From Candidatus Faecousia faecipullorum (GTDB lineage Bacteria; Bacillota; Clostridia; Oscillospirales; Oscillospiraceae): a DNA stretch of 10,375 nucleotides. The notes beneath the pieces were generated by a model. That model did not search any database and had not been told where the DNA came from. It saw only the letters and a list, made by a program, of their open reading frames with translations. The position numbers and the translations under genes were made by a program. Positions 5,368-10,375 of this stretch are shown here, one piece after another. The stretch lies in the NCBI GenBank assembly GCA_018710805.1, contig DVJG01000165.1, forward strand, positions 1 through 10,375, read 5' to 3'. Position 1 is the first letter of the stretch, and each line of letters begins with the position of its first letter.

Positions 5368-7047
5368 TTATCGTTCCGGTTCTTTTCTTACCTGGGGGTT
5401 TTGGCGGCGCTGGGCATTTTCCTGGGCTGCTGCCGCTGTGGCTTGGGTAATGATTTCGTCCAGAGTTTTGGGCTTCTCCTGCTCTTGGGAAACGGTACTG
5501 GAATCTGCCATATTCAGCTGAGCATCCAACTCTGCCAGCCGGGCGCTTTTCTGCGCCAATTCCTCCGCCTGGGGGAAGGGCTTCTCCAGCTCCACCCTGG
5601 CTGCTTCCATCTGATATTCCACATTGGACAGCTGTTCTTTGGTGTGCGTCAGTCGGTCAGGAATGGATGCCAGAGCATTGTCCATCCGGGTCAGGTTGCC
5701 CCGGGCATCGGTGCCCAGGGAGAGCCGGTGACTGATGGCCCCTTTCAGGGACATCTCGAAAGCGTTCTGGATGAGGCTGTAGGACAGCTCCATTTCAAAG
5801 CCACGGTAACTGCCGATGTGAATGGCTTCCATGGTCTTACAGGCTTTGCAGGCTGCCAGAATGGCAGTACCGGCAAGCTGCTTGTCGTCAAACACCCGGC
5901 TGCCTACCTGGATGCCCACAAATCCCTCCTTGGGCAGCGGATGGGCCTGGACGGTCTGAATATCAGTCTCCAGGCGCTGGATCACGCTCTTGCACTGCTC
6001 GATCTGGGCTGGGAATTCCTTCAGGATCTGATCTTCCAGCCGATACTGCTTGCTCTGATGGTCGGCTTTCAGTACCTTCAGCCGGGACACTTCGATGTCC
6101 AAGTCCATCTTCTCCTTGATTAGGGGGTTACCAGCACACAGGGCTTTTACTTCTGCGTAGGACAGTGCCTGCTCGTCCACATCCTCACAGGCACGAACCG
6201 GGGACTTGGAGGTCATGATCTGGGAAATAAACTTCTGCTTGTTTTCCAGCGTCTGCCAGAGGTAGGCATCAAAGGTGCCCTCTGTCACATACTGGTAGAT
6301 TTGCACCTCTTTGTTCCGGTTGCCCTGGCGGATGATCCGGCCATTGCGCTGGGTCATATCCGACGGACGCCAGCCCACATCCAGGTGGTGCAGAGCCACC
6401 AGGCGATCCTGGCAGTTGGTTCCGGCTCCCATTTTCTGGGTGCTGCCCATGAGAATTCGTACCTGGCCGGAGCGAACCTTGGCAAACAGTTCCTTCTTCT
6501 TGGCGTCAGTATTGGCAGTGTGGATAAAGGCGATTTCCTTTTCCGGCACTCCCTGGGAAATGAGCTTGCTGCGAATATCGTCGTAGACATTGAAGGAGCC
6601 GTCTCCCTTTGGGGTAGACATATCACAGAAGATCATCTGGGTGAGCCTGTCTGCCTGCCCGTCTTTCCAGATGGCCAGAACCTTTTCCACGCAGGCATTG
6701 ACCTTGCTGCCCGGATCATCCGGGAGCATGGGATTCATCAGCCGCTGATCCAGACCGATTTTTCGACCATCCGAGGTGATGCGCAGCATATTGTCCTCAG
6801 AGGGGTCCACAATGCCGCTGTGTACCTTGGCGGCTCGGTCAGACAGGGCGGAAACCATTTCCTGTTGTACCTGGGACGGCTGGACTACCACGGTTTCAAA
6901 CTTGGCGTCGGGAACCGGCAGATGTAGCTGGTCAGAGGTCTTGATATCGGCAACTTCCTTAAACATGGACATCAGCTCCGGAAGGTTGAAGAACTTGGCA
7001 AACCGGGTTCTTGCCCGGTAGCCGGTGCCCTCGGGAACGAGTTTGTC
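5368..7047 (-). pseudogene. C-terminal fragment of large SNF2-type helicase (polyvalent protein), 5' truncated by transposon
   Basis: This frame is open from 7047 to its stop at 5368 (559 residues). It begins without a start codon at DKLVPEGTGYRARTRFAKFF, which is internal helicase sequence. An ATG at 6972 gives a 534-residue ORF but has no supporting ribosome binding site. The C-terminal helicase lobe is clear: motif V-like MGAGTNCQDRLVALHHLD and motif VI-like QRNGRIIRQGN (about 181-198 and 208-218 of the ATG numbering). Such lobes belong to proteins of 2000 residues or more on clostridial mobile elements, often with methylase and ArdC-like domains. Missing here are the Walker A/B lobe and everything N-terminal. 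A coiled coil (about 290-350) and a disordered tail with TLDEIITQA (503-511) follow. The residual fragment should lack ATPase activity. Confidence 0.85.
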
Positions 7048-7234
7048 AAGATGATTTTTGTAAGTTTTCTAAATTCAAATATTTATCCGCTGAAAAATCT
7101 CCCAACATCTCGTGTCTGCATATTTCTTGAAACACCGTATTCAAAGGCTTCTTCGCACTTTCCGATTGCTTCACATTTACAATAAAAGTGGTTTTACCTA
7201 TTCGTGTTGTATAAGATAAAGTGTTTTCTTTCAT
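7046..7234 (-). CDS. tnpW: TnpW-family transposon protein
   Basis: A 62-residue protein that I recognise as the TnpW family of Tn4451-like elements (YTTRIGKTTFIVNVKQSESA, then FQEICRHEMLG and a LENLQKSS end). Its function is not established. The start follows an AAGGAGA by about 10 bases. The stop TGA at 7046-7048 forms the last bases of the transposon and shares its GA with the first codon of the interrupted helicase gene, so no spare sequence separates the gene from the element tip. Confidence 0.88.
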   Translation of the reverse strand: MKENTLSYTTRIGKTTFIVNVKQSESAKKPLNTVFQEICRHEMLGDFSADKYLNLENLQKSS

Positions 7235-7263
7235 ATCGTCCGTTTCTCCTTTTCATAAATTGA

Positions 7264-7295
7264 CTGTGGGGCATTCCGTTTAGAACACCCCACAA
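7264..7295 (-). repeat. Hairpin between tnpZ and tnpW
   Basis: TGTGGGG (7265-7271) and CCCCACA (7288-7294) pair exactly. On the minus-strand RNA the stem continues inward with two G-U pairs to GTGGGGTGTTC / GAATGCCCCAC around a 6-base loop. No T-run follows, so it is a weak terminator at best. It may modulate tnpW expression, whose ribosome binding site lies about 17 bases further on. Confidence 0.55.
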
Positions 7296-7357
7296 ATACA
7301 GCCTGTTTCATCTGAACATATCAAGAAGTCATTAAGTTGCAAGTACAATGGAAATGG

Positions 7358-8623
7358 TTATCTTTCCATACCACGCTTGTTTCTTCGTGCCTTGATACGC
7401 TCCTGTCTTTCTTTTTCCCTTGCTTCTTTTTCGGCTCGTTCCTGTGCTTCCTTAAAAGAAAAAAGTTGCTTCACTTTTTCGGTAAAAAGTTTAGCAACTT
7501 CGGGGAAATGCTCCAACGCTTCAAGAAAAGGTCTGCACTTTTCTTTCAGTTCGTTGTATTTGGTTTTCATTCTTTCCAGTGCATTTGCACTGTCAAAATA
7601 TTTCTGTCGGTAATAATTTGCACTCTGCTCCAATTTATTGATTTCCGCACGACTGGTAATGCCCTCTTTGGCAAGGGAAGTCAGCTCAGAATAATCCTCT
7701 TTGGAGATTGCCATTTTACCTGTGATTGTTTTCTGCCCCATACTGTCAATCTCGTTTAAGGTTTTGGAAATATGACGGGCAGGCTCATACTTAACCTGTT
7801 CCTTTTGAATACGCTTCTGCAACTTCTCCAATCGCTCTTTATCCTGTTTGATTTGATATTGCAGGGAAGTCAAATGCTCTGCCGTACTTCCGTATTCGCC
7901 ACGCTGAAAGCCTTTGAACCCTTGTTCCGTCATATAGTGAAACAACTCATCTTGCAGTATGCTGTACGAAGCTCGGAACATCGGTTTCCCGTTCTTTCTT
8001 AGCAATGGATTTCCTTTTTCATCGGTCAGCGGAATATCCGATTTCCATTTCTTTGAATGGCTTATCTGATTAACAACCGCCTTGACCGTTCCTCGCAGTT
8101 CGGGGTCTTTGCAACGCTTACTCCATAAGATTTCTTTCTCCACCACAGGCAGAACCATAGCGTGAAGATGATAGTGGTAAACCTCTTTTCCAAGTTCTTC
8201 GGTTGCCGCTACATTGATTTCATCAGCGTGCATTACTGCCGATATAACATTGTCAGCACCGAATTTTTCTTCGATGAAATGATAGGCTTCTTCATAAAAC
8301 TGCTTTGCGTATTCATAACCACCGTTACGCTCGAAGTACATCGTGTTCACATCAATCACAATCTCATTAAAGAGTGTTGCGTCTTTCCTTAACCCACGAA
8401 GCGACACCTGCCCGTCTGTTTCCATCTGCTTTAACTGTTCCATATAGGTCGGGGCAGTCGGTTTTTTGAAATGCACATTAAAGGGTATTCGTTCCACAAT
8501 TACATTCATATTTTCATAGGTTTCATTCTTGCGTTCGTTGTGCCTTTCCGCCTTGCTCACATCAGAAGCGGTGTACTGTTTTACCCTTGCACAACTCATA
8601 TCTGCCTTGTTGGTTTTTGCCAT
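7358..8623 (-). CDS. tnpZ: Mob/Pre (MobV) relaxase, TnpZ-like
   Basis: A 421-residue plasmid-mobilization/recombination relaxase (PF01076) expected to nick the nearby oriT and allow transfer by a co-resident conjugation system. Motif I is ERHNERKNETYEN (H28, R31, N33). The metal-binding motif is MHADE (H132, D134, E135) followed by HYHLH (H150, H152, H154) and the family's MVLPVV strand. The spacing between the D-E pair and the H-x-H-x-H is stretched by about 14 residues compared with the compact HxDExxPHxH form. Residues about 265-421 are a long coiled coil with a very basic end. The start at 8623 has GGAGA 5 bases upstream; an ATG at 8656 would lie in the oriT hairpin and lacks a site. The frame is intact. 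Confidence 0.92.
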   Translation of the reverse strand: MAKTNKADMSCARVKQYTASDVSKAERHNERKNETYENMNVIVERIPFNVHFKKPTAPTYMEQLKQMETDGQVSLRGLRKDATLFNEIVIDVNTMYFERNGGYEYAKQFYEEAYHFIEEKFGADNVISAVMHADEINVAATEELGKEVYHYHLHAMVLPVVEKEILWSKRCKDPELRGTVKAVVNQISHSKKWKSDIPLTDEKGNPLLRKNGKPMFRASYSILQDELFHYMTEQGFKGFQRGEYGSTAEHLTSLQYQIKQDKERLEKLQKRIQKEQVKYEPARHISKTLNEIDSMGQKTITGKMAISKEDYSELTSLAKEGITSRAEINKLEQSANYYRQKYFDSANALERMKTKYNELKEKCRPFLEALEHFPEVAKLFTEKVKQLFSFKEAQERAEKEAREKERQERIKARRNKRGMER

Positions 8624-8655
8624 TTTACTCTCCTTTCCAGACAGGGGCGAAGCCA

Positions 8656-8695
8656 TTACACAACATTCTTTGAATGTGTGTAACCCACTATGACA
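8656..8695. other. oriT-like (RSA) region for Mob/Pre relaxase
   Basis: On the minus strand the sequence ATAGTGGGTTA (8681-8691) closely matches the ATAGTGTGTTA core around the nick of pMV158-type MobV origins. Next to it TTACACA-A-CATTC (8656-8668) and GAATG-TGTGTAA (8672-8683) form a 12-bp stem with one bulged A and a TTT loop. GTGT (8677-8680) and ACAC (8692-8695) also flank the core. It lies directly upstream of the relaxase start, the usual place for a MobV oriT. The nick position is inferred by analogy only. Confidence 0.65.
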
Positions 8696-8696
8696 C

Positions 8697-8745
8697 TTTC
8701 AGACTTCGTCTGCAAAGATGTCGTGGGCAAGGGAGTTCCCCCTTG
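8697..8745. repeat. Two further small hairpins in oriT region
   Basis: CTTT-CAGAC-TTC-GTCTG-C-AAAG (8697-8717) forms a 9-bp stem with one bulge. CAAGGG (8728-8733) and CCCTTG (8740-8745) form a 6-bp stem with a 6-base loop. Both lie upstream of the putative nick site on the minus strand and may be part of oriT or of the relaxase-gene leader. Confidence 0.45.
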
Positions 8746-8769
8746 ACCTCCTTATGATACCTCAATCAT

Positions 8770-8801
8770 AAAAACAGACTGTCCACTCATCAGACAGCCT
8801 G
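8770..8801 (-). terminator. Intrinsic terminator after the ATPase gene
   Basis: On the minus strand CAGGCTGTC (8793-8801) pairs with GACAGTCTG (8775-8783) in a 9-bp stem with one G-U pair and a 9-base loop, followed at once by TTTTT (8770-8774). It begins 2 bases after the ATPase stop codon, so it separates this gene from the oriT/relaxase unit. Confidence 0.82.
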
Positions 8802-8803
8802 CA

Positions 8804-9826
8804 TTATTCTCTCGGTATATCGCCCATCGGCAAAGACCAGTACCACAGAAAGCCTTTCTTTTTGGAGATAACTCCTGCTTTCTTCTTTGCCTTTTTGATG
8901 GTCGATTTCTTGAACCCTGCGGCTTCAAGTCTTTCTTCGCAATCCGAAGAAAGCATTTCTCCGTCTTTCAGCATTTCCAAAAGAAATTCTTTTGCCTTGA
9001 TTTCCTTATCGTTCGGTCTGCCCATTTTAGGGGCAAGGGATTGGAACGCTTCTTCTGCTGTCATTTCCATTTCAGAGATAAAGTCCACTCCTTTTTCTGC
9101 AACCTCAAAGAGAATTGCAGAGCCTGTCGGGGCAAGGTTGGATTTCACTTGCACCATATATCTTTCCGCTGGTGCTTCTTTGTTCGGTGTGCGTGTGATT
9201 GCAAGAATACTTCTTGCAGCACCCGCAATATCAATAGAACCATTGGTACGATAAAGTGGATTGGTATCTCTCATCTTGTTCATATGAGCGATAATCACGA
9301 TTGCACAGCCAGTATTCTTCGCAACCGCAATCAGATGATTAAACTCTGCTCGTGTTTCGTTGGCATTGTTCATTGAACAGTTCTCTCCGATATAGGAACT
9401 CATCGGGTCAAGAATTAAAAGTTTTGCGTGATACCTTTCGATTGCTTCAGCAATACGGTTATCCCCAAAGGATAAAGACTTTTCATCTTCCTTGATGAAG
9501 ATAAGATTTTCTCCATTCCCACCGGCTGAATTAAATCGGGGTACTACCGTATCGTCTGCGTCATCTTCCGTTGTCTGATAGATGATAGTCATAGGCTCGG
9601 TTTCTTCCGTTTCAGTAAAGGGCAGAGGTTCGCCCTTAGAGAGTAGGGCGGCAATGGAAAGCATTAACTTGCTTTTTCCATCGCCCGGATCGCCCTGCAA
9701 CAGCGTAACCTTGCCGAACGGAATATACGGATACCACAGCCATTTCACTTCTTTCGGTTCGATTTCACTTGCCTTGATAACTTCAAGAGGTACATTTACA
9801 TTCATTTCATTTTCCGTCTGCTTCAT
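8804..9826 (-). CDS. tnpY: RecA-like AAA ATPase (RepA/TnpY-like)
   Basis: A 340-residue ATPase of the AAA_25/RepA-helicase-like group. Walker A is GDPGDGKS (45-52), Walker B is LLILDP (136-141), and a sensor-type IVIIAHMNK follows. The C-terminal 60 residues (about 280-335, with SDCEERLEAAGFKKSTIKKAKK and GFLWYW) look like a winged-helix DNA-binding unit. Such proteins sit in the tnpY position of Tn4451-type elements and resemble plasmid replicative helicases, so a role in element DNA processing or replication is plausible but not proven. The ATG follows AAGGAGA by 10 bases and overlaps the preceding small gene by 20 bases, suggesting coupling. The gene symbol rests on position and fold, not on a full alignment. 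Confidence 0.85.
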   Translation of the reverse strand: MKQTENEMNVNVPLEVIKASEIEPKEVKWLWYPYIPFGKVTLLQGDPGDGKSKLMLSIAALLSKGEPLPFTETEETEPMTIIYQTTEDDADDTVVPRFNSAGGNGENLIFIKEDEKSLSFGDNRIAEAIERYHAKLLILDPMSSYIGENCSMNNANETRAEFNHLIAVAKNTGCAIVIIAHMNKMRDTNPLYRTNGSIDIAGAARSILAITRTPNKEAPAERYMVQVKSNLAPTGSAILFEVAEKGVDFISEMEMTAEEAFQSLAPKMGRPNDKEIKAKEFLLEMLKDGEMLSSDCEERLEAAGFKKSTIKKAKKKAGVISKKKGFLWYWSLPMGDIPRE

Positions 9827-9998
9827 TGTTCTTCGTTCTCCTTTTCGATAAATACTTCGGGCAAAGCACTACGATACAGCGGAAACTCTGCTTGCAGTCA
9901 TTACTGCACTTTCTGCAAAGTTCGTTGTAGGTAATGCGATTTCTTTCATTCAGAAACAACGCCCACTCTTGTTTCCGTTTCTTGCTCATTCTCGGCAT
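9807..9998 (-). CDS. Small Cys-rich basic protein, hypothetical
   Basis: A 63-residue basic protein with a likely zinc-binding cluster: C29 and C32 (CRKC), C36, C42 and C48 (LCPKY). It is rich in K and R at both ends, which suggests nucleic-acid binding. The ATG at 9998 has AGGAGG 6 bases upstream; a second in-frame ATG three codons later is less well placed. Its end overlaps the ATPase start. I do not recognise a named family. Confidence 0.75.
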   Translation of the reverse strand: MPRMSKKRKQEWALFLNERNRITYNELCRKCSNDCKQSFRCIVVLCPKYLSKRRTKNNEADGK

Positions 9999-10029
9999 AT
10001 CAATCCTCCTTTCCGCCTGAAAACAAAAA

Positions 10030-10148
10030 AACCACAGGGAAGATACTTACTGCCTTGTTTCTGTCATTTTTCGGGGCGAAAATCGGGCAAAATTGCCTTT
10101 CTAAGCCTTTCAAAAAATCACACAAGGTATTCGTACTAACCTGTGGTT
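10030..10148 (-). promoter_or_regulatory. Structured leader / attenuator-like region before the small Cys protein operon
   Basis: On the minus strand AACCACAGG (10148-10140) pairs exactly with CCTGTGGTT (10038-10030) across about 100 bases, and the second arm runs straight into TTTTTTTG, the form of an intrinsic terminator with a large internal loop. Inside are smaller hairpins, including TTTTCG-CCC-CGAAAA (about 10082-10068) and GGCA-ATTT-TGCC. A 6-codon ORF (MTETRQ) starts near 10067 but lacks a ribosome binding site. The terminator arm ends about 25 bases before the next gene's ATG, so it would control that operon by attenuation. The mechanism is inferred. I see no strong promoter box. Confidence 0.55.
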
Positions 10149-10175
10149 ATGTATGAAATTGTGGGGTTTTGGGTA

Positions 10176-10209
10176 ACAGAAAACACCGTATTTCTACGAT
10201 GTTTTCTGT
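10176..10209 (-). terminator. Long hairpin with GAAA loop, likely terminator of the upstream unit
   Basis: ACAGAAAACACCGTA (10176-10190) and its partner (10195-10209) form a 15-bp stem on the minus-strand RNA, with one G-U pair and a GAAA tetraloop. It starts 14 bases past the stop of the 47-residue ORF. The T-rich stretch lies inside the 3' arm rather than after it, so termination is likely but not certain. Confidence 0.55.
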
Positions 10210-10223
10210 CACATATATTCTAT

Positions 10224-10367
10224 TTAAGATACTGACAAACTGGGATTGTCTAAAATAGTAAAGCCGTACCGCTTACTATTTTTTCTTTTACTGCTGAAAC
10301 AGTATCTTTGATTGAATGCGTCATTAACTTGTTTCATTAAATCATATATATCCATTTGTACCACCAT
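10224..10367 (-). CDS. Possible small hypothetical protein (47 aa)
   Basis: An ORF from an ATG at 10367 (in-frame TAA just upstream) to a TAA at 10224 encodes MVVQMDIYDLMKQVNDAFNQ and then a basic stretch (SSKRKNSKRYG), ending LDNPSLSVS. A second in-frame ATG lies at 10355. The ribosome binding site would be at the window edge or beyond, so translation cannot be judged. The residue mix is protein-like and a hairpin follows the stop. I do not recognise a family. Confidence 0.4.
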   Translation of the reverse strand: MVVQMDIYDLMKQVNDAFNQRYCFSSKRKNSKRYGFTILDNPSLSVS

Positions 10368-10375
10368 TTATAAAA

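Larger units (their letters stand above)
7046..10375 (-). mobile_element. Tn4451/Tn4453-like mobilizable transposon, tnpW end (other end off window)
   Basis: The gene order ATPase, Mob/Pre relaxase, TnpW next to the element boundary is that of the tnpY-tnpZ-tnpW end of Tn4451-type elements, which move by the large serine recombinase TnpX and insert at GA dinucleotides. The boundary is placed at 7046/7047 because the helicase frame resumes there exactly at a GAC codon, giving a GA at the joint. In the helicase frame a TAG lies only eight codons inside the element (7071-7069). Base composition also changes, from GC-rich on the left to more AT-rich on the right. tnpX and the opposite end must lie right of 10375, so the family assignment is inferred from gene content. 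Confidence 0.7.

Noticed and set aside
5143..6123. Long plus-strand ORF of 326 codons
   Set aside because: It lies antisense to the helicase fragment, whose motifs are clear. Its sequence is low in recognisable features and it lacks a ribosome binding site.
5368..6972. Helicase as a complete 534-residue gene starting at 6972
   Set aside because: Conserved helicase sequence continues in frame upstream of the ATG to 7047, and there is no convincing ribosome binding site, so this is a truncated gene rather than a short helicase.
8624..8656. Start of the Mob/Pre relaxase at 8656
   Set aside because: This would put the start codon in the oriT-like stem with no ribosome binding site. The ATG at 8623 has GGAGA at a good distance and gives the family-typical N-terminus.
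1..10375. CRISPR array, tRNA or rRNA genes, toxin-antitoxin pair, antibiotic resistance gene
   Set aside because: No regularly spaced repeats, no cloverleaf or rRNA-like sequence, and no recognisable resistance or toxin product was found on either strand. Tn4451 relatives often carry resistance, but any such gene would be outside this window.

Overview
The window looks like an accessory region of a gut-type anaerobic Firmicute, most likely class Clostridia. The evidence is strong GGAGG-type ribosome binding sites, clostridial mobile-element gene families, and the absence of any housekeeping gene. Every supported gene is on the minus strand, so each block reads from right to left. The exact genus cannot be told from the sequence.

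Three mobile layers are visible. (A) Positions 1-951 are the front part of an IS3-family (IS150-like) insertion sequence: a complete OrfA, and an OrfB that runs off the left edge. (B) Positions about 952-7047 are GC-rich and belong to a mobilizable or conjugative element. From right to left they hold the C-terminal part of a very large SNF2-type helicase of the polyvalent-protein kind, a strong terminator, a Cys_rich_VLP protein, a structured spacer, a 47-residue protein, an ArdC-like antirestriction protein/metallopeptidase, a MobC-like relaxosome protein with a long N-terminal extension, and a relaxase of the PF03432 group. Most of these genes are tightly packed or overlapping, with a clear ribosome binding site each. 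(C) From 7046 to the right edge the base composition becomes clearly more AT-rich, and the genes are those of a Tn4451/Tn4453-like mobilizable transposon: a structured leader, a small Cys protein, a RecA-like ATPase (TnpY-like), a terminator, an oriT-like region, a Mob/Pre relaxase (TnpZ-like) and TnpW. The tnpW stop codon coincides with the point where the helicase reading frame begins. This suggests that the transposon inserted at a GA dinucleotide inside the helicase gene and cut off its N-terminal part. Its integrase end lies beyond the window.

The window therefore shows nested mobile elements carrying two unrelated relaxases (MobP-type and MobV-type). Block B probably handles DNA processing and protection during transfer: relaxase and MobC nick the DNA, and ArdC-like and helicase proteins act on or protect the incoming strand. 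Block C carries its own mobilization set. The most unusual signal is a short shared motif, L-[DE]-E-I-[VI]-x-x-A, near the disordered tail or linker of three otherwise unrelated block B proteins (MobC, ArdC-like, helicase). I did not recognise a complete new defence or signalling system; the shared motif, the nested inverted repeats at 4796-4909 and the leader at 10030-10148 are the best candidates for undescribed biology.
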